From CAVXWV01 sp963695415 (GTDB taxonomy: Bacteria > Chloroflexota > Anaerolineae > Anaerolineales > UBA4823), in assembly GCA_963695415.1 (NCBI GenBank), contig CAVOGL010000003.1, positions 248,001 through 312,000 of the forward strand: a stretch of 64,000 nucleotides of DNA, given 5' to 3'. The translations under genes and the position numbers were made by a program. The notes under the pieces were generated by a model. The model ran no database searches. It was not told the origin of the DNA and saw only the letters and a program-made list of their open reading frames with translations. Of the stretch, positions 36,769-47,395 are shown one piece after another; within the stretch, counting starts at the first letter, position 1, and every line of letters starts with the position of its first letter.

Positions 36769-37330
36769 ATGGAACATTTTACAATCCTATTGCGAGGTGG
36801 TTAGCCACTTGCCGCTCGATGATGTGCACCGGGTGTATCACGACACGGAATATGGGTTTCCGATTCAGGATGATAACGAGTTGTTCGGCAGGCTGATCCT
36901 GGAAATCAACCAGGCAGGATTATCCTGGACAACGATCCTGAAGAAGCAGCAGAATTTCCGCCAGGCATATGCGCAGTTTGATATAGCCAAAATCGCTAGT
37001 TTTGGTGAGGAGGATCGAAACAGGCTGCTCAATGATGCCGGTATCATTCGTAACCGGCTCAAGATCGACGCTGTGATATATAATGCGCAAGAAATCTTGA
37101 GATTGCAATCTGAACTTGGTTCTTTCAGGAACTGGCTTGACCAGCAAGGAGTGTTGACCCGCAGCGAATGGGTCAGGCTTTTCAAGAAGACGTTCCGGTT
37201 CACGGGCGGGGAAATCACCAATGAGTTCCTGGTGAGCACTGGTTACCTTCCGGGAGCGCATAATCCGAATTGTCCGATTTATAAAATTGTAATCGCCCAA
37301 CAACCAGCATGGGTGAAACACAGTTCTTGA
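36769..37330 (+). CDS. tag: DNA-3-methyladenine glycosylase I, N-terminal frame break
   Basis: Removes 3-methyladenine from DNA. The zinc-binding His-Cys pair is visible at GAHNPNCPIY near the end, and VYHDTEYGFPIQDD with INQAGLSWTTILKK mark the family. The Cys that completes the zinc site in E. coli Tag (Cys4) corresponds to the TGC at 36791. This lies before the first usable start of the main frame (GTG 36797). ATG 36769 has AAGGA at 9 nt but is in another frame. A single indel near 36780-36790 would join them into about 187 residues, the normal size. Confidence 0.85.
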
Positions 37331-37337
37331 GGTAAAT

Positions 37338-38240
37338 ATGGTTGAAAAGCATGCAAGGATAGTTATGATTACAGGAGGAAACAGCGGAATTGGATTCGCC
37401 ACCGTCAGAAAATTATCCTTGAGGGGATATCATGTCATCCTGGCATCAAGGAACCAGCAAGCCAGCCAGGCAGCTATCTCGAAAATCAAGGCGGAGAATC
37501 CGACGGTGAGTCTCTAGTTGATCCCGCTGGATCTGGCATCGTTTGCTTCGATCAGGGAATGCGTGAAGGTTTTTCAAGACAAGAATCTGCCTCTTCATGT
37601 CCTGGTCAATAATGCGGGAGGGTCAATCCCCGGGGAAAAAGCAAAATTTACCGAGGATGGTTTTGAGATGACGTTCGGGACAAACCATCTTGGGCATTTC
37701 CTCTTTACCCATTTGTTGTTAGATAACCTGCTACAGTCGTCACCGGCGCGCGTCATCACGGTCTCTTCCCAATTGCATATTCCAGGCTATGGGAATGGTC
37801 CGCCGCCTGAATTTGATTATGAGAACCTGAAGGGCGAGAAATATTATGATGCCAGGATATTCTACAAGAATTCAAAACTGGCAAATGTGTGGTTCGCCTA
37901 TGAACTTCAACGAAGATTGGTCAACACAGGGGTGACATCAAACGCTGTTTGCCCGGGTTTTGTACCTGAGGCGATTGGTGAGAAGAGAACATCGGTCATA
38001 CAACGATTCTTTTACAAGAGGATTATGACAAAGATGCCTTTTGCCCGGTCCCTGGACCAGGCATCTGATTTATATGTTGCCGTGGCGACTGATCCGCAAT
38101 TCGATGGCGTTGGGGGGAAATTCATTGTTGATGGTGAAGCTATTCCCTCCAGCGACGAATCTTATGATGAAGGGAAAGCAGTCCGCCTTTGGCAATCCAG
38201 TATGGTCTGGTGTGGCATGGTAGATCCTGTGCCTGGATAA
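37338..38240 (+). pseudogene. short-chain dehydrogenase with in-frame TAG
   Basis: Starts 7 nt after tag with GAGG and ATG. VMITGGNSGIGFATVRKLSL is the Rossmann motif, and the frame continues to PTVSL. A TAG at 37515-37517 follows, and the same frame carries on as LIPLDLASFASIRECV, then NNAGG, FEMTFGTNHLGHF, VITVSSQLH and YKNSKLANVWF (YxxxK equivalent). No frameshift is involved. One substitution (for example GAG to TAG) explains it. Without the stop the product would be about 300 residues, like retinol dehydrogenase-type SDRs. Confidence 0.88.
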
Positions 38241-38283
38241 TCTCCCAGTATTTTTCTGTAACAACGGTTAATTGAGGTTCCTG

Positions 38284-39068
38284 ATGAAGATCAAAAATAT
38301 GACGGATTCGAATAGGACGGGGTGGGATGGTTTAGCGGAGACTCATTATAAGAATTACCATGTGAAAAGACTATTCCAAGGTGAACCCCTGTTGAATGAG
38401 GTGATCAGGGAAGAAGTGGGAGAAGTGAGGGGAAATCGTTGCTCCATTTGTTATGCCATATTGGCACGGACACGCTTTCCTGGGCATTGCTGGGTGCAGA
38501 TGTGACCGGGTTGGATATCTCAACTGAATTGTTGAAGTACGCTCGTCTACTTGCCAAACAGTTAGATATTGAGGCGGAATTCATCGAAGCCGATATCCTC
38601 GAAGCCAGAGATAAGCTGGATAGGAAGTTCGATATCGTGTTCTCTTCCACAGGTGTGCTGTGCTGGATCCCCGATATTCATATCTATGCCCAGACTGTGC
38701 GGCATTTCCTGAAGGATTCTGGCTTCTTTTATATCCTCGATGGACATCCATTCAGGAATCTGCTCCTGGATGAAAATGGAAATTATGGCGAAAACATCAT
38801 CCAGGGAGATTATTTCCGCAAAGAGGTCTGGCGATATGAAAATATGGGAGACTACACGGATCCCGATTTAAAAATACAGGTCCCATCCTTTGAATGGGAC
38901 TGGACGCTGGGTGAGATTGTCACCGCGTTTTGTGATGCGGGGATGAGGATCGAATTCCTGCACGAATTCCCGCAGTACTATTACAGCGGGTATACACCTT
39001 ATGATGTTGAAGATGAAAGGGTTGAACGATACCCCTGCGTATTCAGTTTGAGAGCCTCCGCAAGGTGA
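38284..39068 (+). CDS. SAM-dependent methyltransferase, one frameshift
   Basis: N-terminal frame MKIKNMTDSNRTGWDGLAE...LNEVIREEVGEV gives way near 38430 to a second frame: LLHLLCHIGTDTLSWALLGADVTGLDIS (SAM-binding motif), EFIEADILEA, FDIVFSSTGVLCWIPD. Joined length is about 260 residues. Substrate unknown. As written, neither frame alone makes the enzyme. Confidence 0.8.
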
Positions 39069-39080
39069 TCCACGACCTGG

Positions 39081-40029
39081 TTATCCTTCGACTTTTTCTT
39101 CCTTAGCCAGCTCGATGCGCCACACCAATTTGATTTCGCCGTCCACAATGTCGTAGATTTGAAGCCGGCGCAGCCTGCCGGTTTCCGGCTTGAATAATGC
39201 CTCTATGCGGCGGTTGCCGTCCAGCAGCGAATACTGCTCTCCCTGGTACCAGCAGTCCAGGTAAATCATCTGGTGCTGCAGGGTGGCGCCTTCTTCCAAT
39301 TTTGATTGTGCGAAGGCGATAAAATCGAAATCAGGATTTAATATTTGACCCGGTGACAAGCCCTCGATGTAGGTGCGCTCCTCTTTTGTATCGGAAGGAA
39401 CGAGCTGCGTCGCTAATAACTCTTCCGGCAGCATCTCGTAGACTGGTCGAGATTTGCCTCCTTGTGCCAGGATTGCGACCGGATTTCCCGGGCAGTTACA
39501 GGTCGGGTTTTCTTCCGTTTGGATCACCTGGGTGACGATGTTTGCATCATTTACCTGGATCAATATCTCGGACTCATGTGCGTATTCCTGACCATCTTTA
39601 AGTATCGTCAGGCGGATAAGGCGGCGGATCCAACCTGGTTCTGTAAAGAGATATTGCTTGCGCTTTTCGTTCATTTGCTGCATCTCGAACAGGTAACGCA
39701 ATTCGTTCGCCAGAGTTATTTCGGGACCAGATTTGATGAGTGAGATCGCAGGGATGATTGCTTTTACTGAAGCTGTCTCGCTTTCAGGTGATTTGCAGGA
39801 AGCGGTTTGTATTGGACCACCGCCCAGACCAGCATCCAAACTTTCTCGCTCGAGACTCTGCAGGTTCAATCTCAGGTATTTCCTGAGAAATTGCCGGTGA
39901 AACAGCACCTTTATCGATACCATTCTCGTTGTCGGTTGGAAGCGTGGAAGATAAGCGTGGGACGGCACTACAGGCAGTAAACACATAAATGAGAACCACG
40001 AAGCAAAAATACCAGTAAAAACGCCTCAA
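39081..40029 (-). CDS. putative lipoprotein of unknown function, one frameshift
   Basis: Signal with lipobox VFTAC at about residue 20 in the first frame (start 40029, RRFYWYFCFVVLIY). The frame is broken near 39845. The second frame continues SLDAGLGGGPIQTASCKSPE and a beta-rich body with ESEILIQVNDANIV, LDCWYQGEQYSLLDGNRRIE and IVDGEIKLVWRIE. About 315 residues when joined. It would be outside the cell on the membrane. I recognise no domain. Confidence 0.6.
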
Positions 40030-40062
40030 CCTGCCTCCCGAGACCGGTCACAATAAACCGAT

Positions 40063-40510
40063 AAACTATGTCCGATTATAACATGGAAACTTTTGGCGGA
40101 ATCCTTCCGTTTCATTTGTGGCGCGGTATTCTTCTGGGTCTGGGCATTGGTCAAGCGCATCCCATGGTGCATTGATCCTGCTGACAATGTCTTTCCTTGC
40201 AGGAGAGAAACCTGTCATCCCGACTCAAACCACTACCTGGATCGCATTTGGCTATATCGTTATATTTGTGACCATCATCGCCTTTCTGCTCTACCTGTAT
40301 ATCCTGGGAAGGTGGACTGCGTCAGGCACTTCATATTCATTCGTTCTTATCCCGCTGGTGACAATTGTCCTGGCAAGCTGGCTGGCAAATGAAAAGATCA
40401 CCTTGCCGTTTATCATTGGCGGTACGCTGGTTGTGTTGGGGGTCTGGGTTGGAGCGCTTCTCCCATATAAGAAACCAAAGAAAGATGAAATCAATCCATC
40501 ACCAGGGTAA
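40063..40510 (+). pseudogene. EamA/DMT transporter remnant
   Basis: Only the second EamA repeat is left. FRFICGAVFFWVWALVKRIP reads in one frame, then a frame change near 40160 leads to ALILLTMSFLAGEKPV, WIAFGYIVIFVTIIAFLLYL and YSFVLIPLVTIVLASWLANE. The first five helices of the usual ten are missing, so it cannot be a working drug/metabolite transporter. Confidence 0.75.
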
Positions 40511-40732
40511 CTGTTTACCATCCATGCCTGCAGGAAATCTGGATATAATCGGTTTTATCAACCAGTAAATTCGATTAGACCACCCGAAATCAATATTGTT
40601 TTCGGTTGATCTTAGTCCGGTTCCCTATCATTGATTTCTTTCTTTGGTGGGGAGATTGAAGGTTCTCCCGTTGTTCTGGCGATCGGTCACATATTAAGGA
40701 GGTAGTCTAAGAAATGGCGAACGATACACATT

Positions 40733-41158
40733 ATGGGATACATGGAGGAGATCCGAAATATCCGCATGAGGGTCCTTTTAGAGCAGAATGATCTGCATGA
40801 GGCGGATTTCGAGCAACCCATCATGACGGAGAAATTCACAAGGTGGGATTCGATCCGGAGGGTGCTTCTTCAGTTCGGCAACCATATGCGCGAACATGCT
40901 ACTCACATCGAGGGGACTCGCGCCGCCCTCGATCGCCCCCCAACACAGGCGCAGCGCATCCTCGCAGAGGCGGAGATCGCCTGGGGTAACCTGCTGGCAG
41001 CGATGGTTGGGTTGAATGATGAAGACCTCGATGAGGTTCCACCCGGTGGGGGGTGGACCGTCAGACAGATTCTGGAACATGTCCGCAACTCGGAAGCCGC
41101 TTACCTGGAAGCGATTGAGAAAACCCGTCATGGGAACGAAATGAATGAGCGAGATTAA
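40733..41158 (+). CDS. DinB-like four-helix protein
   Basis: 141 residues, two helical halves resembling the DinB/YfiT metal-binding bundle (FGNHMREHATHIEGTRAAL, LLAAMVGLNDEDLDEVPPGGGWTVRQILEHVRNSE). A strong ribosome site (AGGAGG at 40698) belongs to ATG 40714 in another frame, which stops after 25 codons. The gene may therefore have an indel at its N-terminus. Function unknown. Confidence 0.6.
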   Translation: MGYMEEIRNIRMRVLLEQNDLHEADFEQPIMTEKFTRWDSIRRVLLQFGNHMREHATHIEGTRAALDRPPTQAQRILAEAEIAWGNLLAAMVGLNDEDLDEVPPGGGWTVRQILEHVRNSEAAYLEAIEKTRHGNEMNERD

Positions 41159-41488
41159 ATTCGTTGAAAGAGACTTGACGGATGCGGAGTACCAGGACGA
41201 AATGGAAGGCTTTAAAAAGCATACAAGCACGCGAGTGGTTACAGCAATTGGGCATTTCTCAGCGATCTGTTCGTCGATTCCTGTTACCGGGGGCAGGGGA
41301 TAGGTGCAGCGCTTCTTCAACACCTTGAGGAGCTTTTATGCGGCAAGGGGGTAAAATATGTCTACACCTGGACTGCAGGATACGAGGCACCGGATTTTTA
41401 CCGAAAACAAGGGTGGGTGATGTTTGTTGAATTGAAAAACTGGTATCAAAGTGGACATCCCAGGGTAGGGTTACAGAAAAAACTATAA
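41145..41488 (+). pseudogene. GNAT acetyltransferase with internal deletion
   Basis: ATG 41145 gives MSEIKFVERDLTDAEYQDEM and then stops at TAG near 41302. Another frame carries LSDLFVDSCYRGQGIGAALL (acetyl-CoA loop, RGQGIG) followed by YTWTAGYEAPDFYRKQGW to the TAA at 41486-41488. The central strands of the GNAT fold (about 35 residues) are missing, so this is a deletion plus frameshift rather than a lone miscall. Confidence 0.75.
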
Positions 41489-41507
41489 AAATGATACAGG
41501 AGTTATG

Positions 41508-43875
41508 ATGCGAAAACGACTTTCATTTGACGCCAACTGGGTTTTTTCTTGTGGGGACCTGGAAGGTGCGGAGAAGGTGCACTGCGATGTGAGCGGCTGG
41601 CAGCAGGTGAATTTACCGCATGACTGGAGTATTTATGGACCATTCAGTGAAGACCATCCCAGCGGCGGCGGTGGAGGTTACCTGCCGGGGGGTGTCGGCT
41701 GGTACCGCAAAACCTTCCAGCTCGATGAGGAAGGTGTCGATAAGGTTGTCTCCATCGAATTCGATGGTGTTTATAAGAACTGCACGGTCTGGGTGAACGA
41801 ACAAAAAGTGGGTTACCATCCCTATGGATACACCAGCTTTGCTTATGACATCACCCAATACCTGCAACCGGGCAAGAACCTGGTTGCTGTAAAAGTGGAT
41901 AATTCACAACAGCCGGATGCGCGCTGGTACAGCGGTTCGGGCATCTACCGCCATACCTGGCTGGTCACCACGGAGCGGTTACATGTTGCCCATTGGGGAA
42001 CTTATGTGACCACACCGATGATCTCCGATGATGTCGCCCGTGTATGTGTGCGCACACGCGTTCACAACGAATACCAGGTGGAACAAAAATGCACCTTGCG
42101 AACGACCATCGTCGATGCGCATGGAAATGCAGTGGCATCTATCTCAGACGATCAACCTGTTCTTGCAGGGCAGGAGCACGAAGCCGTGCAGTTTATCCAG
42201 GTCGACCAGCCGCACCGTTGGGGGATCGATGACCCTTACCTGTACCAGCTTCGCAGCGAGGTCTGTCTGGGTGAGGAGGTTGTGGATGAGTACTTTACAC
42301 CTTTTGGCATCCGAGAGATTCAGTTTGATGCGGATCGTGGCTTCCTGCTCAACGGGGAGCATGTAAAAATCAACGGCGTCTGCCTGCACCATGACGGCGG
42401 CTGTGTGGGGGCTGCTGTACCGGAAAGGGTGTGGGAGAGAAGGCTGGAAATCCTGAAAGAAATGGGCTGTAACGGCATCCGCAGCAGCCATTACCCGCCA
42501 GCGCCTGAGTTCCTGGATCTGTGTGACCGTATGGGCTTCCTGGTGATGGATGAGTCCTTCGACGAGTGGAAGCAAGGGAAATTCATGTACGGGTACCATG
42601 ATGATTTCGACGAGTGGGCGATCAGGGACATGGTCAGCATGATCCACCGCGACCGCAACCATCCCAGCATCGTCATCTGGAGCGTGGGCAACGAAATCCC
42701 GGAGCAGGTGGTGCCGGAGGGTGTGGAAATCCTGAAGATGCTGGTGGGTGTGGTTCACAGAGAAGACCCAACCCGCCCTGCTACTTCGGGCTGCGATAAC
42801 ATCGCCGCTCACATCCCGGCGACGATCGAATTCCTCGAAAACCTGGATGTGGTCGGCTATAACTATGCCGGAAGGTGGGAAGACCGGCGTGAAAAATATT
42901 ACAGCCTGGACCATCACCGCTACCCACATTGGAAAATGATCGGGACGGAAAACATCTCTATCCCGGGAATCCGCGGTGAATACAGCCTGGAAGGGCAGGG
43001 CTGGTGGGGACCCTACCCAACCCAATCGATCACGGCTGAGCAGCTCTGGCGCTTCACCCGCACCTATGATTATGTAGCTGGCGATTTCATGTGGACCGGC
43101 ATCGATTACCTGGGTGAGACCCGCTGGCCGCATCGCAGCGCCAGCTTCGGCGTGATCGATCTCTGCGGTTTTCCCAAAGATGGCTATTACTTCTACCAGA
43201 GCCAGTGGAGCAATCAACCCATGCTGCACCTCTTCCCGCACTGGAACTGGGAAGGCAGGGAAGGCGAGGTGATCCCGGTTGCTGTGTTATACCAACTGCG
43301 ACAGCGTGGAGCTGTTTGTCAATGGGAAGAGTTATGGTGCGAAGAGCTATATATTTCCAATGCGCGGCCTGGATGTTTCCAAAGGCTGGGGAGAGCAGGA
43401 TTTCCGACGGATGAGGCACCCCACAACGGGTGATTTGCACCTGGCCTGGGACGTGCCTTATCAGCCGGGGACATTGCGCGTGGTGGGAATGAAAGACGGC
43501 GAGATTGCCTGTGAGCAGGAGATCACCACGGCTGGCGATCCCGCACAATTGCAGGTGACTGCCGACAGGGAAGGGATGCGCAGTGATGGTCGGGATGTTG
43601 TCCATATCACCGTGCGTGTGCTGGACCAGCACGGCAGCCTGGTCCCGGATGCAGATAACAGGATCACGTTTGAGGTAAATGGATCTGGGCAGATCCTGGG
43701 TGTCGATAATGGAGATCCTGCAGATATGGAACCATTTCAAGCCAGCGACAGGAAAGCGTTCCATGGGATGTGCCTGGCGGTGATCCAATCCTCGGCTCAA
43801 CCTGGTGAGATACAGGTAGATGTTTCTTCACCAGGATTGTCAGGCAGATCTCTCGTTGTGGATGTTGGGAAATAA
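41508..43875 (+). CDS. glycoside hydrolase family 2 enzyme, one frameshift
   Basis: About 790 residues, beta-galactosidase/beta-glucuronidase type. Sugar-binding jelly roll (VNLPHDWSIYGPF, GGVGWYRKTF, DNSQQPDARWYSGSGIYRH), immunoglobulin domain, then TIM barrel with acid/base Glu in IVIWSVGNE and nucleophile region in KMIGTENIS. Near 43290 the frame changes and the C-terminal part (CDSVELFVNGKSYGAKSY, VTADREGMRSDGRDVVHIT) continues as DUF4982-like beta domains. Start at the second of two ATGs fits CAGGAG spacing. No signal peptide. One indel restores a normal length. Confidence 0.9.
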
Positions 43876-43925
43876 TTTACTTCATCACCGACAGGTTGGG
43901 ATGATTGGGTGAATCCGATGCATGA

Positions 43926-44473
43926 ATGGTAATCGTTGTTATGCCTGAAATGTATGAGATTTACCAGAAACATGCTGATCGCTATGATGAACTGGTCCGT
44001 GCTGAAGACTATGAGAATAACCTCGGCGTATTTTTGGAAAGTGCGGTGGATTGGAAAGATGCCTGGGTGATGGAAGCTGGTGTTGGAACTGGTCGGATTA
44101 CGAAACTGTATATCGAGCAGGTTGCTTTTGCCGTCTGTTGCGACCGGTCTGAGCATATGTTGGATTATGCTCAAAAGTCTCTCTCAGCATACAAAGAAAA
44201 ACTTGATTTTATAAAGACGGATAATATGAATTTGCCGGTAACAAGTCGACTTATCGATGTGTTTATCGAGGGTTGGAGCTTTGGACATTCGGTCATGGAT
44301 TTTCCAGGCACTGTATCCGGACCGATTACAGGTTTACTGCGGTTGTGCAGGCTGCGCAAGTAATGGGTTTCTTTTTTGGTGACGAAATGAAAAGCGCAAT
44401 TTTCACCAGGAATTATCCGGTCATCCCGGAATGGACCGGGATATGGATTAAGCGAAATCGTGTTAAAATCTAA
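43926..44473 (+). pseudogene. class I methyltransferase with internal deletion
   Basis: N-terminal half has YEIYQKHADRYDELVRAEDY and VMEAGVGTGRITKLYIEQ (SAM motif), reading to MDFPGTVSGP near 44315. The C-terminal tail RTDYRFTAVVQAAQVMGFFF, PVIPEWTGIWIKRN is in another frame straight after. About 70 residues between HSVMDFPG and the tail are missing compared with family members of about 250 residues. Non-functional. Confidence 0.75.
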
Positions 44474-44563
44474 AGGAGACAAAGAGAGCTCACGTGGTAT
44501 GTGCTCTCACGAAGGATTACAATCGATATCGAAAATAACCCAGCATAATCTTGAGGAAACGTG

Positions 44564-44950
44564 ATGACAACCAACACACCCATTGCCAGTAATATTGACG
44601 AATATATCGCAGGATTTCCTGGTGAGGTACAGGAAATCCTGCAAAAGATCAGGGCAACCATTCACAACGCTGCCCCTGATGCTGAGGAAACCATTAATTA
44701 CGCCATCCCCACTTTCGTGTACAAAGGCAACCTGGTGCATTTTGCTGCATTTAAAAAACACATCGGTTTTTATCCCGCGCCATCCGGGATATCGAAATTT
44801 CAAACCGAATTAGCAGGTTATCAGCAAGCCAAAGGTTCTGTCCAGTTTCCTCTGGATCAACCCATTCCTTATGAATTAATCGACAGGATCGTCAGGTTTC
44901 GGGTGGAGGAAAACATCGAGAAGGCTGAGGCGAAAAAGAAGAAGAAATAA
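44564..44950 (+). CDS. DUF1801 (YdhG-like) protein
   Basis: 128 residues. IDEYIAGFPGEVQEILQKIRATIHNAAPDAEETINYAIPTF and HIGFYPAPSGI are the DUF1801 signatures. The C-terminus is a lysine tract. Function of the family is not settled. TTGAGGA 7 nt upstream of ATG 44564. Confidence 0.9.
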   Translation: MTTNTPIASNIDEYIAGFPGEVQEILQKIRATIHNAAPDAEETINYAIPTFVYKGNLVHFAAFKKHIGFYPAPSGISKFQTELAGYQQAKGSVQFPLDQPIPYELIDRIVRFRVEENIEKAEAKKKKK

Positions 44951-45000
44951 AAGGTTCCGGGCACTGGTTACCAGGTTCCCTTTTGAGGCAGAGGTTTGAA

Positions 45001-46023
45001 ATGGATTGGCAAGAACAATTAAAAGGAAATACCCTGGAATGGCTGTTAACCTTTGAAGATCCTGGTTTGCGCTATCTTGCGAAGCGCGATCTGTTGGATT
45101 TACCCGCTGACCAACCCGAATTAACCGCTGCCAGGGAGCTTGCTCACCGGGACGGACCAATCTCCAGGATTCTCGCTGAGATGGATGAGGAGGGATTCTG
45201 GGTGAAGGAAGGTCCGGGCTACAATCCTAAATATCGCAGTACTGTCTGGGCATTGATTTTGTTGGGGCAGTTAGGCGCCAGAGCCGAAGATGATAAACGT
45301 GTCGCAAAGGCATGCCGTTATGCCCTCGACCATTCCCTCACCGATTACGGACAATTTACTGTTTCAGGTACCCCTTCTACGACAGCAGACTGTTTGCAGG
45401 GCAATTTGTGCACAACCATGTTGGAGTTAGGATACTGGGATCCACGTCTGGAGACTGCTTTCGATTGGATGGCGCGCAGCGTGACTGGTGAAGGCGTGGC
45501 ACCACAGGAAGACAAAAATAATCCCATCCGATATTACGCAGGGAATTGCGGTCCGGTCTTTGCCTGCGGATCAAATAATAAACTGCCCTGTGCCTGGGGA
45601 GCAGCCAAGGTGATGCTGGCTTTCGGTAAATTACCTCTTGAGCATCGCACACCACCGATCCAGAGCGCAATTGAGACGGGTGTGGAATTCCTGCTGGGTA
45701 CCGATCCAGCCCAAGCCAATTATCCCAGCGGTTGGGCAGAGAAGCCCAGCGGGAACTGGTGGAAGTTTGGCTTCCCGGTCTTTTATGTCACCGATATCCT
45801 GCAGGTTGTCGAGGCGCTGGTGCGCTTGGGGTATGGTCAGGATCCACGGTTAGCTAACGCAATCCATTTGATCCAGGAGAAACAGGATAGTGACGGACGC
45901 TGGTCGCTCGAATACGATTATGCCGGGAAAACGTGGATTGGGTTTGGTGAAAAGAAACAACCGAACCCCTGGGTTACGCTCAGAGCTACCTGGGTGTTGA
46001 AAAACACTTTTATTTACTCATAG
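45001..46023 (+). CDS. prenyltransferase/squalene-oxidase-repeat-like alpha-toroid protein
   Basis: 340 residues. Paired helices with recurring GNLC..LELGYW, GSNNKLPCAWGAAK, GWAEKPSGNWWKFGFPVFYV and QDSDGRWSLEY elements recall the alpha/alpha toroid of terpene cyclase repeats. Family members in Chloroflexota carry uninformative names. No signal peptide, no DxDD or QW motif strong enough to claim cyclase activity. GAGG 7-8 nt before ATG 45001. Confidence 0.6.
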   Translation: MDWQEQLKGNTLEWLLTFEDPGLRYLAKRDLLDLPADQPELTAARELAHRDGPISRILAEMDEEGFWVKEGPGYNPKYRSTVWALILLGQLGARAEDDKRVAKACRYALDHSLTDYGQFTVSGTPSTTADCLQGNLCTTMLELGYWDPRLETAFDWMARSVTGEGVAPQEDKNNPIRYYAGNCGPVFACGSNNKLPCAWGAAKVMLAFGKLPLEHRTPPIQSAIETGVEFLLGTDPAQANYPSGWAEKPSGNWWKFGFPVFYVTDILQVVEALVRLGYGQDPRLANAIHLIQEKQDSDGRWSLEYDYAGKTWIGFGEKKQPNPWVTLRATWVLKNTFIYS

Positions 46024-46088
46024 GGTCTGAAATCAACAATCCAAAAGCATACAGGTTACTTGTCTCCACAGGATTCTTTTTCACCTGG

Positions 46089-46472
46089 TTGATCATTCTC
46101 CTGGCTGGAGCGGATTTCCCTCCACCTCCAGGTTTTATCCTGGTTATCGTTTTTGATCTCGCCAGCTCGCTGGTCATTTACTTAAGAATGAATTCTTACT
46201 TCAATTGGGTCAATCACCGTACAGAGCACAGGCTTCTAAAGGTTCTGCTGGATGGGATTTCAGCAGGTGTGGTGGTTGGGTTATTGCTTATTCTACTCTC
46301 TTCACCCATGGAACCCGGTATCCCACATGCGACCTGGTTGGATTACCTCATCTGGTTTTTGGTTTTGTCTATGGTTGGTGCGGCAAATTCCATGCTTATC
46401 TATGGGATGACCGGGCTCTTCTTGCGTGTCACCCAAAATCAGCGAAAGAAGGTTAGTCCAGAAAACCTTTAA
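46089..46472 (+). CDS. small membrane protein, three to four helices
   Basis: 127 residues from a TTG start (IILLAGADFPPPPGFILVIV). The same frame is open and hydrophobic for another 22 codons upstream (AYRLLVSTGFFFTWL) without a good start. The real N-terminus may therefore lie about 20 residues earlier. Unknown function. Confidence 0.5.
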   Translation: MIILLAGADFPPPPGFILVIVFDLASSLVIYLRMNSYFNWVNHRTEHRLLKVLLDGISAGVVVGLLLILLSSPMEPGIPHATWLDYLIWFLVLSMVGAANSMLIYGMTGLFLRVTQNQRKKVSPENL

Positions 46473-46524
46473 CCCTTCACTGTCGGTGAAAGGAATTCGG
46501 CAGAATGACCCTCGTGGATGAAAT

Positions 46525-47349
46525 ATGATCGGAATGCCTGAACAACCTGAGAAACCCTCATCCAGCACGCACTGGAATCCGGGGCAGTATTTAAAATTCG
46601 CCGGGCACCGCCTCAGACCGGCGCTCGAGCTGATGGAACGGATTCCGCTGGAATCCCCGAGGGTGATCTATGACCTGGGTTGCGGCACGGGCAACATAAC
46701 CAGGTTCCTGGCTGATCGCTTCCATTCCGCTGAAGTTTTTGGGCTGGATCATTCCACTGAGATGCTGGCGAAAGCAGCTGAAGAGCCATCTGACATCACC
46801 TGGATTGAACAGGATATTGAGCACTGGGTGCCAGAAAATCCGCCTGACCTGATATTCTCAAATGCCAGCTTACACTGGATTGACCACCACGAGACTCTCT
46901 TTCCTGACTTGCTTGGTTATCTATCCTCAGGGGGGTGCCTGGCGGTGCAGATGCCGCTCAGCTGGGATTTACCCTCTCACCGGCTGATGAGAGAGACTCT
47001 GGCGAACGGAGCTCCAGGAGGCAAGTCTCTGGGTTCGCCGGAGCTGATGGAGTTTGTAAGCCGGAAGTGGGTGGGGGAAGCGCACGAGTATTACGATTTG
47101 CTGGCGGGACATGCCCGAAAACTGGATATTTGGGAGACGGAATATTTACAGGTGCTTGAGGGGGACGATCCTGTGTTCGAGTGGGTGAAAGCAACTGGAC
47201 TGCGCCCGATCCTGAATGGTCTGGACGATGATGAGCGCTCTGTATTTCTCAAAGAATACAAAAATCGCTTGCGCATAGCTTATAATACCAGGGCTGACGG
47301 TTACACGCTTTACCCATTCCGGCGATTATTCATCATCGCAACAATTTAG
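46525..47349 (+). CDS. tam: trans-aconitate 2-methyltransferase-like
   Basis: 274 residues. WNPGQYLKFAGHRLRPALEL at the N-terminus, SAM motif IYDLGCGTGNITRFL, GLDHSTEML, and IFSNASLHWIDHH match Tam enzymes that methylate trans-aconitate to limit its inhibition of the citric acid cycle. Intact, single gene. Confidence 0.85.
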   Translation: MIGMPEQPEKPSSSTHWNPGQYLKFAGHRLRPALELMERIPLESPRVIYDLGCGTGNITRFLADRFHSAEVFGLDHSTEMLAKAAEEPSDITWIEQDIEHWVPENPPDLIFSNASLHWIDHHETLFPDLLGYLSSGGCLAVQMPLSWDLPSHRLMRETLANGAPGGKSLGSPELMEFVSRKWVGEAHEYYDLLAGHARKLDIWETEYLQVLEGDDPVFEWVKATGLRPILNGLDDDERSVFLKEYKNRLRIAYNTRADGYTLYPFRRLFIIATI

Positions 47350-47395
47350 TCACGGTGTTATGAGAGCATTACGTCAGCTTGGATATAATTAAGAA

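Noticed and set aside
42144..43241. 365-codon minus-strand ORF
   Set aside because: Antisense to the GH2 gene with catalytic motifs; typical GC-rich shadow.
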